Assembly: GCF_009712605.1 (NCBI RefSeq)
Contig: NZ_WASO01000009.1
Span: 207,990-271,989 of the forward strand
DNA: 64,000 bases
From: Paludibacter sp.
GTDB lineage: Bacteria; Bacteroidota; Bacteroidia; Bacteroidales; Paludibacteraceae
Direction of reading: 5' to 3'
The position numbers and the translations under genes are program-made. Positions 15,423-24,728 of the stretch are shown piece after piece. How positions within the stretch are numbered: the first letter of the stretch is position 1; every line of letters begins with the position of its first letter. The notes under the pieces are model-generated. The model did not search any database. It saw nothing but the letters and a program-made list of their open reading frames with translations, and had not been told where the DNA came from.

Positions 15423-17831
15423 ATGAGAATATACTCCATACTAATTTTCTTATCGTTACTGGTTATCTCTCCTTTACGAGCTCAGCAACAAACACATGCC
15501 ATCCGGGGCAATGTATTGGACAAAACCACTCGCGAAACGCTGCCTTTTATCAACGTAGTGATTTGGGAAACTACCAAAGGCGCCACTACAGACAGCGCAG
15601 GCAATTACGCCATTGGAGGTGTAAAGAGTGGCACTTACCGTCTTCAAGCTTCTGCCGTAGGTTACAAAACTTTTATATCGCCCGAATTTTCTGTGATCAA
15701 TAAAGATGTGGAGTTCAACATAGAACTGGAAGAGAATACTGAAACGCTAAAGGAGGTCAAAGTGGTTGCTGGCCCGTACCGTAAACCCGCCGAAAGTCCG
15801 GTTTCACTCCGGGTGATCGGTTTCGCCGAAATTGAAAAAAGTGCGGGAGCCAATCGGGATATTTCACGCGTGATTCAATCGTTTCCGGGGGTATCGTCCT
15901 CTCCGGCATCCTACCGCAACGATTTGATCGTACGCGGCGGTGGTCCGTCGGAAAACAAATATTACATCGATGGAGTGGAGATTCCCAACATCAACCATTT
16001 CTCGACACAAGGAGCTTCGGGTGGTCCCATCGGCATCATCAATGCTGAACTGATACGCGAAACGGACTTTTATTCAGGTGCTTTCCCCGCCAGCAAAGGT
16101 AATGCGCTCAGCTCTATTCTCGATTTTCGGCTGAAGGATGGCAACAATACCACCCGAAATTACAATATTGCTCTCGGTTCGTCCGAAGCTGCTTTCACTA
16201 CTGACGGCTATATAGGAAAAAAGACGACCTATCTCTTTTCTGCCCGTCAATCGTACCTGCAATTTCTTTTCAAAGCATTGAAGCTCCCGTTTTTACCGGC
16301 TTATACCGACAGTCAGTTCAAAGTCAAGATCAAATTCGATAAAAAGAACGAACTGACTCTCCTCGGCCTGGGTGCTATCGACAACATGTCATTGAACACC
16401 GATACCGCCGGACAAACGGAAGGCAATAAATATATTCTGACCACCATTCCGGTGATACGCCAAACGACCTACACGCTGGGAGGCGTATGGAAACATTTTG
16501 CAGGCAATTCAGTACAGAGTTATGTACTGAGCATCAACAATCTCGACAACAAACAACACAAATACCGCAACAACGACGATAGTTCGGAAGCCAATAAAAT
16601 ACTCGATTACTCCTCGTTTGAACGCGAAATCAAGTTACGCTTCGAGAATAGCAGCCAACTGAACCATTTCCGGCTCATTACCGGTGCAAATACTGAACTG
16701 GCTCGCTATTTCAATGATACACGCCAAACCATTTTTGTAAATGGCATCTCCGTCAACCAGACTTACAACACCGACATATCGTTCTTCAAATGGGGAGCAT
16801 TCTCTTCGCTAAGCTATGATAGTGGAGACGGACGGCTGCTTGCATCGGCAGGAGTACGCACCGATGCCAATACGTATGCGACATCCATGTCCAATCCGCT
16901 GCGCCAACTCTCGCCGCGCTTATCGTTTGCCTATCGTCTCACCGATAGCTGGTACATCAACGGAAATATCGGGCGTTACTATGAACTCCCTCCTTATACG
17001 ACGCTTGGATATAAAGACACCTACGCAGTATGGGTCAACAAAAACAACTACGGAGTATTGGTTAACAAAAACAACAACATTCGTTACCAACGTTCCGATC
17101 AGGCTGTTATTGGCCTTGAACAACGTCCGACCAATTACATACGGCTCACGATGGAAGGATTCTACAAACGATACAGCAATGGACTCATCTCCGTTTCTGA
17201 CGGCATTCCACTCTCATCCAAAGGAAATGACTACACGCTGTTTGGTAGCGAGGAGGTAACATCCACGGCAAAAGGGAGAGCCTACGGCATGGAGCTACTT
17301 GCCCGTTGGTTCGGTCATAAAAATCTCAACTTTATTGCTTCGTATACGTTTGTGCGCAGCGAGTTTTTGCAACCATCCACAGACAAGTATATTCCCACGT
17401 CATGGGACAACCGGCACCTATTTACCTTTACCGGAGGATATAAACTACCCCGCAACTGGGATATCGGCACCAAACTACGCGTGGTAGGTGGCGCGCCGTA
17501 CACACCTTATGACGCGTCGAAATCATCGCTGAAGGCTGCCTGGGATGCGCAGAACCGTCCCTACTACGACTATTCCAGATTCAACACCGAACGCAACGCA
17601 ACTTTTTGCCAACTGGACATTCGAATCGACAAAACATATTATTTCAGAGGCTGGATGCTTGGCTTCTATTTGGATATACAGAATGCAACAAACAGTAAAA
17701 ACAGACAGGCTCCGGTATTGAATAGTACCGGAATAACAGATCCTTCGGACAACACCCGTTACCTGATGAGAACCATCAATATCGAAAATGGATCGATGGT
17801 GCCTTCCATCGGCATCATGATGCAATTTTGA
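15423..17831 (+). CDS. TonB-dependent outer-membrane receptor
   Basis: The protein has 802 residues with signal peptide MRIYSILIFLSLLVISPLRA. Residues ~25-110 are a CarboxypepD_reg-like domain (IRGNVLDKTT...GATTDSAGNYAI), ~120-230 a TonB plug (VIQSFPGVSSSP, VRGGGPSENKYYIDGVEIPN), and the remainder a beta-barrel ending in MMQF with a terminal aromatic residue. It is smaller than SusC proteins and has no SusD partner, so the substrate could be a siderophore, vitamin or metal complex; nothing in the sequence decides this. It converges on the NRPS-like gene with a shared bidirectional terminator. Confidence 0.88.
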   Translation: MRIYSILIFLSLLVISPLRAQQQTHAIRGNVLDKTTRETLPFINVVIWETTKGATTDSAGNYAIGGVKSGTYRLQASAVGYKTFISPEFSVINKDVEFNIELEENTETLKEVKVVAGPYRKPAESPVSLRVIGFAEIEKSAGANRDISRVIQSFPGVSSSPASYRNDLIVRGGGPSENKYYIDGVEIPNINHFSTQGASGGPIGIINAELIRETDFYSGAFPASKGNALSSILDFRLKDGNNTTRNYNIALGSSEAAFTTDGYIGKKTTYLFSARQSYLQFLFKALKLPFLPAYTDSQFKVKIKFDKKNELTLLGLGAIDNMSLNTDTAGQTEGNKYILTTIPVIRQTTYTLGGVWKHFAGNSVQSYVLSINNLDNKQHKYRNNDDSSEANKILDYSSFEREIKLRFENSSQLNHFRLITGANTELARYFNDTRQTIFVNGISVNQTYNTDISFFKWGAFSSLSYDSGDGRLLASAGVRTDANTYATSMSNPLRQLSPRLSFAYRLTDSWYINGNIGRYYELPPYTTLGYKDTYAVWVNKNNYGVLVNKNNNIRYQRSDQAVIGLEQRPTNYIRLTMEGFYKRYSNGLISVSDGIPLSSKGNDYTLFGSEEVTSTAKGRAYGMELLARWFGHKNLNFIASYTFVRSEFLQPSTDKYIPTSWDNRHLFTFTGGYKLPRNWDIGTKLRVVGGAPYTPYDASKSSLKAAWDAQNRPYYDYSRFNTERNATFCQLDIRIDKTYYFRGWMLGFYLDIQNATNSKNRQAPVLNSTGITDPSDNTRYLMRTINIENGSMVPSIGIMMQF

Positions 17832-17835
17832 AAAT

Positions 17836-17872
17836 AAAATGCTCTGTGAATATAAAACCCACAGAGCATTTT
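17836..17872. terminator. bidirectional intrinsic terminator
   Basis: AAAATGCTCTGTG and CACAGAGCATTTT form a 13-bp perfect stem with an 11-nt loop. It has T runs on both strands and sits between the convergent receptor and synthetase genes. Confidence 0.85.
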
Positions 17873-17882
17873 GGTTACACTT

Positions 17883-20800
17883 CTATATTGCCTTCGCCGG
17901 TGCTCCCACAAATTCAGTATCGGCTGGCAAAGTTTCGCTCTTCATCAAAACAGACAAAGGATGCAGCACGGAATGTGTTTCCATCTTAGAATCGTAAAGT
18001 ACTACCGACATACCTCCCACACTACATTTATCCGCAATATCCACATACGACATTTTCATCACGCGGTCTTCAAACAGGTGCGTTTGTAATGTACAGTTAT
18101 CGTTTACCGTCACATCGTCGCCCATACGAACAAGATCAAATTCTGTAATCTGGGTCGTAAACATGCAAGCCCGTTTGCCGATCTTACAACCCAACAAACG
18201 CAATGGATATTTGATAAACGGTGTTCCCGTAAGCAAATTGAGAAAGAAAAGCACAAGAAAGTTCTCATAAACGCCCGTTATCAGCTCGCTTCTCCACACA
18301 TAGTTACTCCATAGCGGTTTTCGGGCCGGTTTGTACTTTCCGATAACAATCCACTTCAAAAGAGCTGTAACCAGCGTTCCAAGAATAGCGGCACCAAGAT
18401 AGAGAAACGGGAAAACCAGGAACAGCTCCCACAAAGACTTCTCTACCTGAAGATAAGAGACAACGTTGGTAATCAGAGCCGCGCAGGTAATAAACAGAGT
18501 TGAAGGTAAAACGACACGAAAAAACTCGATAATATAGCGTTGTACAAAAAGCTTTCGTGTCGGTTTATAGGTACGTTCAGCAGAAAATTCATGATTGATA
18601 TCGCGTTTAGGCAGAAAGACAGCCGGTGAACCAAACCAAGATGTGCCATCTTTTGCAGGAAGATTTTCGGCATCCATTTTCGAGAGGACACCTACCAATA
18701 CGTCGTCTCCGAGTCGTGTACCCGGGCTCACTACCGCGCTGTTACCAACAAATGTTCTATTGCCAATACGTGCCTTAGCAATGGTGATATAGCCGTTCCG
18801 CACATGCGAAGCTCCCACCGAAACCGAATCAGCCAGAAAACATTCGTTTCCGGTTTCGAGCAGGTCGGGAGAAATGAATTCGACAGTCGATATTTCTACC
18901 CGTTTTCCCATCTTTACACCCAGCATTTTGAACCAGATTTGCAAATAAAGCGTAGTGTACAACGTTCCGATAACTTGCAGACTCAGCTTCATCAGCTGAT
19001 CGAAAAACCATTTCTTATAATAGAAAAAGCTGTTGACGGGATATTTTCCTTCTTTGATATTTCCCAGCATTGACCATTTCAGAAAGACTATGATTAACGT
19101 CAGCAACACAACGAATGAGAAACCCACGCCAATAGTGGTCCAAAGAAAATGGTAATGTTCTGAAATATAGTCCAGATGAGTAATCAGCATCAAACCGGGA
19201 AAATATGCCAGCATGGTAATCAACGGAATGATAAAAATGCTGACAAAAAAGAGGAATGAATTGCGAACAGACCACAATTTTCGGGAAGTCTGTGCTTTAT
19301 TTTCGGATATTTTCCCGGCAGGCGAGCCTCCCCAATGTTCATTGGCCGGAATAACGGCCTCTTCCGGAACTAAAGTCAGGTCCTCGATGGAAGAGTTGGC
19401 TTCCATTCTGGTGTCGGGAGCGAGACAACAACGCGTTCCCACAAAGCAATCTTTCTCAACCGTTATTTTGCCGATAATTAGATAACCGTCAACAATAGTG
19501 TATCCCCGCAAGTGAGTATCGGTACAAATGCTCACATTATCGCCCACTGCGAGCAGGTCGAAAACCGAAATGGCCGAAGTATTGATATATACATTCTTGC
19601 CGATTCTCGCACCCAACATTCGTAGAAAAGCATTCATGATAGACGTTCCGGTAAAATAGGTAACCGGACAAATATTGATAACCTTATCGACTATCCAGAA
19701 ACGAAAGTAGTAGCTACTCCACATTTTGTATTTTCCCGGCTTTATTTTTCCAATCACTGCCCATTTGAATGCAATGGCAAAACAAGACAAGATCGGCAAT
19801 AGAGCAAAATACATCCATAGCATCGTAACCAGCGAATCAAAAACTCCATTATCTGCCTGATAATAATAAGAATACACAAAGAATGGGCCTAACCATTCAA
19901 TTCCAAACAAAAGCAGCAGAAAAAACATAGCTACGCCCTGAAAAAAGACACATGTGTAGTACTTCCATTGGGGAGGCGTATAAATTTCACGCTCTTTTTT
20001 ATGCTTGTCCTCTTTGGGTCTTTTTGTTTCGAGCTCCGAGGCAAGATCTGCCAACACCGGATGTTTGTATATATCTACCACCGACATAGTTTCAAAAACC
20101 GGATTCAACCTCATCTCCGACACGATTAAAGCCGCCAGCAAAGAATGTCCGCCCAGGTCATTGAAAAAATGGTCATCCATCGAAATATCGTCCCGACCGA
20201 AGTTTTTGGCCATTACTTCCACCATGGCCTTCTCAAGTTCTGAAACAGGTTCTTTTATCTCTCTTTCGGATGAAAAGGTTAGCGGTGTTTGGGGTAATGG
20301 CAAACGTTTCCGATCTATTTTCTGGCTGGATGTCATCGGTAGTTCCGGCACAACATCAAGTGTAGCCGGTATCATGTAATAAGGCAATTTGACACGCAGC
20401 AATTTGGCAATCGTTTCCCGGTCGGGTTCTTCATTATTTTGCATCACTGTGTAAGCTGCCAATTGCTGTGTATCGCTATTGAGCGCCACGGCAGCAGCCT
20501 GCACTCCGTTGAATTTGACCAGCAAACCTTCGATTTCTGTAAGTTCTACCCTGAATCCTCGCACTTTCACCTGTGCATCAGCTCTGCCCAGAAAGATGAT
20601 ATTGCCATCATCTGCATATTTGGCAAGATCTCCCGTCCTGTAATATCGTTTATTTTCATCATCAAAACGATCCGTTTCAATAAATTTCATTTTTGTCAGG
20701 TCATCACGATGAAGATAGCCACGGGCAACACTCTCCCCTCCGATGATAATTTCTCCTTCGGCTCCGGGGCCAACCGGTTGCAGGTTTTCATCCACGATAT

Positions 20801-21776
20801 GTACCGAATAACGCGGCAGTTGTTTCCCGATAGTAACCGGCACATCCGGTTGAAGAACAGAATAAGTCGCTATGACAGCTGCCTCTGTAGGACCGTAAGT
20901 ATTGTAAACTGTACGACCTTTTCTGCACCAGCGGTGAGCAATATCCGGAGAACACACCTCACCTCCGAAGATCAAGGTTTTCAGAGATGGAATATCTTCT
21001 TTTACCATCGACAACAAAGTAGGTGCACACGATAGGAAGGTAATTCCAAGGTTATTCACAACAGAGGCGAACCGATCGCCCGAACGCATAATATCAAAAG
21101 TTCCCACCACCAATGTTGCCCCCGAAGCGAATGCCATCCAAATTTCTTCCACTGATGCATCGAAAGCAACGGAAAAACCCTGTAGAATCCGTTGATTATC
21201 GTCAACATCATAGATTTGTTTGGCTGCTTTGATGTAATTAGCAACGTTCCTGTGTTCCAACAAAACGCCTTTGGGTTCTCCACTACTGCCTGAAGTGTAA
21301 ATGATATAACACAAGTCTTTACCGTTTCTATTCTCCACGATCGGTTTTTGTATTGAGAATGACGTCAGCTTATCAGCGTCGCCATCAAACCGGAAAATCG
21401 TTGTTGATTCAGGTTGAGACTCAATTTGACGAAGAAATTGTTCAGAAGAAATCAGCACTTTGGCTTCAGAATCTTTCAGTATAAAATTAACCCGGGCAAC
21501 CGGAAGTTCAGGATCAAGAGGGATGTAAGCCCCACCGGCTTTTAATACGGCCAACATTGCAATGTATACTTCCGGGCAACGGGGCAGCCAAATCGCCACT
21601 TTCTCTTCCGGTTGTACCCCTTGTTGTTGCAGCCAACCTGCCAGTTGATTTGACATCTCATCAACCTCTTTGTAGGTAAATGATTGTTGCGAATACTCTA
21701 TTGCTATATTTTCCGGATATTTTGCAGCAGATATTTCAAAAATCGAATCCACAAAAACAGTTTCTTCATCCATCAT
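17883..21776 (-). CDS. Pls/PosA-type non-ribosomal peptide synthetase (A-PCP-three membrane/hexapeptide modules)
   Basis: This is a 1297-residue single-module enzyme. Adenylation domain ~10-490: A3 YTSGSSGEPKG (160-170), A4 FDASVEE, A5 TYGPTEAA (293-300), A7 YRTGD, A8 VRGFRVELTEIE, A10 Lys486 in SSQKIDRKRL. Peptidyl carrier ~510-580: phosphopantetheine Ser545 in LGGHSLL. Then three repeats, each two membrane helices plus a hexapeptide/beta-helix-like soluble domain (~607-822, ~839-1055, ~1083-1297). No condensation or thioesterase domain is present. This is the layout of the epsilon-poly-lysine synthetase Pls and PosA, which polymerise one amino acid at the membrane. My alignment gives specificity residues D206, A207, E210, S249, I269, G271, T293, V, I, K486, resembling lysine codes. 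A phosphopantetheinyl transferase is not in this window. Confidence 0.85.
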   Translation of the reverse strand: MMDEETVFVDSIFEISAAKYPENIAIEYSQQSFTYKEVDEMSNQLAGWLQQQGVQPEEKVAIWLPRCPEVYIAMLAVLKAGGAYIPLDPELPVARVNFILKDSEAKVLISSEQFLRQIESQPESTTIFRFDGDADKLTSFSIQKPIVENRNGKDLCYIIYTSGSSGEPKGVLLEHRNVANYIKAAKQIYDVDDNQRILQGFSVAFDASVEEIWMAFASGATLVVGTFDIMRSGDRFASVVNNLGITFLSCAPTLLSMVKEDIPSLKTLIFGGEVCSPDIAHRWCRKGRTVYNTYGPTEAAVIATYSVLQPDVPVTIGKQLPRYSVHIVDENLQPVGPGAEGEIIIGGESVARGYLHRDDLTKMKFIETDRFDDENKRYYRTGDLAKYADDGNIIFLGRADAQVKVRGFRVELTEIEGLLVKFNGVQAAAVALNSDTQQLAAYTVMQNNEEPDRETIAKLLRVKLPYYMIPATLDVVPELPMTSSQKIDRKRLPLPQTPLTFSSEREIKEPVSELEKAMVEVMAKNFGRDDISMDDHFFNDLGGHSLLAALIVSEMRLNPVFETMSVVDIYKHPVLADLASELETKRPKEDKHKKEREIYTPPQWKYYTCVFFQGVAMFFLLLLFGIEWLGPFFVYSYYYQADNGVFDSLVTMLWMYFALLPILSCFAIAFKWAVIGKIKPGKYKMWSSYYFRFWIVDKVINICPVTYFTGTSIMNAFLRMLGARIGKNVYINTSAISVFDLLAVGDNVSICTDTHLRGYTIVDGYLIIGKITVEKDCFVGTRCCLAPDTRMEANSSIEDLTLVPEEAVIPANEHWGGSPAGKISENKAQTSRKLWSVRNSFLFFVSIFIIPLITMLAYFPGLMLITHLDYISEHYHFLWTTIGVGFSFVVLLTLIIVFLKWSMLGNIKEGKYPVNSFFYYKKWFFDQLMKLSLQVIGTLYTTLYLQIWFKMLGVKMGKRVEISTVEFISPDLLETGNECFLADSVSVGASHVRNGYITIAKARIGNRTFVGNSAVVSPGTRLGDDVLVGVLSKMDAENLPAKDGTSWFGSPAVFLPKRDINHEFSAERTYKPTRKLFVQRYIIEFFRVVLPSTLFITCAALITNVVSYLQVEKSLWELFLVFPFLYLGAAILGTLVTALLKWIVIGKYKPARKPLWSNYVWRSELITGVYENFLVLFFLNLLTGTPFIKYPLRLLGCKIGKRACMFTTQITEFDLVRMGDDVTVNDNCTLQTHLFEDRVMKMSYVDIADKCSVGGMSVVLYDSKMETHSVLHPLSVLMKSETLPADTEFVGAPAKAI

Positions 21777-21829
21777 CGTATCTTTTATGTGACTTTACAT
21801 TTCCTGAACCAAAAACAGCCTTAATTTTC

Positions 21830-21837
21830 TATCTTTG
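21830..21837 (+). promoter_or_regulatory. TAnnTTTG promoter element (TATCTTTG)
   Basis: It lies in the divergent gap and points at the photolyase gene, with a leader of about 100 nt. No comparable element was found for the opposite NRPS-like gene. Confidence 0.5.
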
Positions 21838-21941
21838 ACACTATAAAAACAGAGCCCTTAAATTACTAAAAGTTTTAATCCCAACGACTCATTTGTATAA
21901 AATTTTAAAGACAAGACGAATTTATATTTATCCTTAAAGCG

Positions 21942-23294
21942 ATGAATGATTTGCGCATCAAAATACACAAGCCGGAAACACAAACGGGTGGTATGGTTAT
22001 CTACCGTATGAGCCGCGATCAACGGGTAGGCGATAACTGGGCAATGCTGTTTGCACGCCAGCTGGCGGAGTCGACAGGAAGGAGTTTAGCCGTAGTATTT
22101 ACACTCATACCCTCCTACCCCGGAGCCAACCTGCGCCATTTCGACTTTATGTTGCGCGGACTCGAAACCGTAGAACAAAAGCTGCACGCACTCAACATCC
22201 CGTTTTGCGTGCTTCTCAACAACGATGTTTCTGTTGCACTGAAATCTTTTATAAGACAAAATAACGTTACGGCGGTTGTCTCAGACTTCGATCCATTGCG
22301 ACACAAACAGAAGTGGATCGCAGACATCAACAATATCAAAGGAGTGGCGCACTACGAGGTAGATGCCCACAATATAGTCCCTTACTGGAAAGCCTCACCC
22401 AAAGCCGAATTCGGAGCTTATACGCTACGGCCAAAGATCAAACGGCTTTTACCCGAATTTCTGACCGGATTTCCGGAACTGAAGCCTCAACAGAATATCC
22501 CTGTAATAACCGGGAATTATCCATCAGTTCGGGAAGCGTATACGTTAGCTACCTTCGATTCGTCGGTACCAGTTATTAAAAATATTGTTCCGGGGGAGGA
22601 AGCTGCGCTGAATGCTCTGCGTGATTTTATTTCACGCAAACTGGAGGGTTATGCCGTAAACCGCAACAATCCCTGCATCGATGGACAATCAGATCTGTCG
22701 CCTTATCTGCATTTCGGGCAACTGTCAGCTCAACGGGTAGCATGGGAAGTCTCTCTTCTACCCGATTCGCCCGATAAGGAAGCCCTGCTCGAAGAGTTGA
22801 TCGTGCGCCGCGAACTGGCCGATAACTTTTGCTTCTACAATCCACATTACGATTCGCCCGAAGGTTTTCCCGAATGGGCACGAAAAGACATTGACCTTCA
22901 CAGGAAAGACGAACGGGAATATTTATACACCCAGAATGAATTGGAAGCTGCAACAACGCACGATCCGCTCTGGAATGCCGCACAAACGGAGATGGTTCGT
23001 ACCGGCAAAATGCACGGTTACATGCGGATGTACTGGGCAAAGAAGATTCTGGAGTGGACACCGTCGGTTGAAACAGCCATGGAGTATGCCACCTGGCTCA
23101 ACGACAAATATTCACTCGACGGCCGCGACCCCAACGGATATGCCGGCATTGCATGGAGCATAGGCGGGGTGCACGACCGTGCCTGGTTCTCGCGTCCGGT
23201 CTTCGGCAAAATACGCTACATGAGTTATTCGGGTTGCAAAAGCAAGTTCGACATACAAAAATACATTCTGAAATGTATGTCACTTCCACTTTAA
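21942..23294 (+). CDS. phr: class II CPD photolyase (deoxyribodipyrimidine photo-lyase)
   Basis: The protein has 450 residues, the usual class II length. The N-terminal RMSRDQRVGDNWAMLFA is the class II hallmark. The FAD/DNA-binding C-terminal half has SPYLHFGQLSAQ, ELADNFCFY, HGYMRMYWAKKILEW and DPNGYAGIAWSIGG. It repairs UV-induced cyclobutane pyrimidine dimers using light and FADH-. It is divergent from the NRPS-like gene. An alternative start at the internal ATG (21993) would remove 17 residues and leave the core intact. Confidence 0.9.
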   Translation: MNDLRIKIHKPETQTGGMVIYRMSRDQRVGDNWAMLFARQLAESTGRSLAVVFTLIPSYPGANLRHFDFMLRGLETVEQKLHALNIPFCVLLNNDVSVALKSFIRQNNVTAVVSDFDPLRHKQKWIADINNIKGVAHYEVDAHNIVPYWKASPKAEFGAYTLRPKIKRLLPEFLTGFPELKPQQNIPVITGNYPSVREAYTLATFDSSVPVIKNIVPGEEAALNALRDFISRKLEGYAVNRNNPCIDGQSDLSPYLHFGQLSAQRVAWEVSLLPDSPDKEALLEELIVRRELADNFCFYNPHYDSPEGFPEWARKDIDLHRKDEREYLYTQNELEAATTHDPLWNAAQTEMVRTGKMHGYMRMYWAKKILEWTPSVETAMEYATWLNDKYSLDGRDPNGYAGIAWSIGGVHDRAWFSRPVFGKIRYMSYSGCKSKFDIQKYILKCMSLPL

Positions 23295-23378
23295 CCTTAT
23301 TCGTATCCATATGTTTTACAAAGGCATATTTAAAGAGTTAAAATCAAACTCTAAAGAACATTTTTTACAAATCACCTG

Positions 23379-23386
23379 TACATTTG
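23379..23386 (+). promoter_or_regulatory. TAnnTTTG promoter element (TACATTTG)
   Basis: It lies downstream of the photolyase gene and 109 bp before the ATG at 23496 of the membrane protein; it is the only candidate -7 element seen in this gap. Confidence 0.4.
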
Positions 23387-23495
23387 AATAGGGAAAAGAG
23401 ACTGCAGAAGAGCAGTTAAAAAAATACGGGTCCCACCTGATTTCGGGTCGCTTAATGAGATTAATTTGGGTTCTATTGTGGCTCACCCTGTAAAA

Positions 23496-24242
23496 ATGAA
23501 TCCTATGAAAGCGCAACTTTACCACTGGTCTCTTGCCAAGGGTATTTACAGCCTAAGCAAGGTTATTGTAATGACTGTCATGGTAAATATTTTGCTTATA
23601 GCATGTCAGTTGAATGAAACGCCAAACAAGCCAGTTGCCTCCGACAAGAGAATCTCTTCCTTTTGTCAGGCTATAATACCGGGATTGGTTACTATAGAAA
23701 AGACGGATGTTTTCTCGCAAGCTCAAGATCCGCCTGTTGATCCGCAGGAAAAAGCACGAAATGAAATCAACTCTTACCGCAAAGTCGTTGTAATAGTTTT
23801 TTTCAGCTTTGTACTATTATTCCTCTTTCGAGACTTTTTCATCTTCATTATCTGGGCGATTAGTAGTCACAACAGTAAATTACAAAAAAGTAACATGCTT
23901 GCCTTAGAAAATTTAGTAAGAAGCCATAAAAAAAGAGTTTTATTCAGGGCTCATCGGCGTAGGATTCACTCAAAATGGAATACTTTTAAGCTAACGTATT
24001 GGGGAAGAAATATTATTTGTATTTTATTCTCTATCATTGCCTGGATTGTGATGTTTGTACTCTTTCTGCACCAAGCACATCCTTACTCCGACCTCACCCC
24101 TTTATGGAAGGCTATAGCTTATGCCCCGATAGTTATTGCATTGGGTTACATCATCCAAAAAGTGATCAAGGGGGCAAATGACATTATGCACCATGCCAAC
24201 AAAAGCAATTATGAGAAACATGCTTTAGGCCTGGATAACTAA
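23496..24242 (+). CDS. unknown membrane protein
   Basis: The protein has about 248 residues from ATG 23496 (ATG 23505 also possible). I recognise no family. Hydrophobic segments are seen at roughly 18-36, 95-120, 165-190 and 197-218. The first ends in LLIAC, which resembles a lipobox, but the preceding region is long for a lipoprotein signal. Basic segments (KKRVLFRAHRRRIH) flank the third membrane segment. It may be an inner-membrane protein with a short extracytoplasmic loop after the first segment. A terminator follows directly and no neighbour suggests a role. Confidence 0.55.
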   Translation: MNPMKAQLYHWSLAKGIYSLSKVIVMTVMVNILLIACQLNETPNKPVASDKRISSFCQAIIPGLVTIEKTDVFSQAQDPPVDPQEKARNEINSYRKVVVIVFFSFVLLFLFRDFFIFIIWAISSHNSKLQKSNMLALENLVRSHKKRVLFRAHRRRIHSKWNTFKLTYWGRNIICILFSIIAWIVMFVLFLHQAHPYSDLTPLWKAIAYAPIVIALGYIIQKVIKGANDIMHHANKSNYEKHALGLDN

Positions 24243-24249
24243 CTAAACA

Positions 24250-24291
24250 AAAGAGCGATAATTTTCATTTCTGAAAATCATCGCTCTTTTT
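24250..24291 (+). terminator. intrinsic terminator of the unknown membrane protein gene
   Basis: AAGAGCGATaATTTTCA and TGAAAATcATCGCTCTT form a long near-perfect stem ending in TTTTT. Confidence 0.8.
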
Positions 24292-24376
24292 AATATCCGG
24301 CACACAAACCGGTTATAGAAGCTTGATTTCAGACAGTAAGTTGTGAGATAAAATTACATGTAGGGGTTCTAATAAT

Positions 24377-24532
24377 ATGGGAGGTATTGCCTTTAGTGGA
24401 GAAAACATTAAAACGCTTCCATTCGGAGAAGGTACTTATTCGGTAATGCACTTTGCAATTTCTGCCGATGGACTGGTATGGGTATTCCATTGTAGTAAAG
24501 CTGAACATCAGACGAACCGTAGAACAGAATAA
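24377..24532 (+). CDS. small orphan ORF or gene remnant (51 aa)
   Basis: ATG to TAA encodes 51 residues beginning MGGIAFSGENIKTLPFGEG and containing GLVWVFHCSK. It is not recognised. There is no clear promoter or ribosome binding site. It sits alone in the 24292-24728 gap, the longest apparently empty stretch in this half of the window. It could be a short real protein or the relic of a longer gene; the composition looks protein-like. The rest of the gap shows nothing. Confidence 0.3.
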   Translation: MGGIAFSGENIKTLPFGEGTYSVMHFAISADGLVWVFHCSKAEHQTNRRTE

Positions 24533-24728
24533 AAGTTCTATATCCTGAGAGACTTCATTTTTTCACTTTGATCCGTATTAGATCATTAAAAATCAGAGCT
24601 TAAGACTGAAAATTACAAAAAAACATTCTTGCAAGGAAATGGAGATTGTAAGATACGATTCTATTTATTGTGGATATCGTCCAACCTAAAATCAATCAGC
24701 ATATACAAATAACAGGAAAACAGACGTA

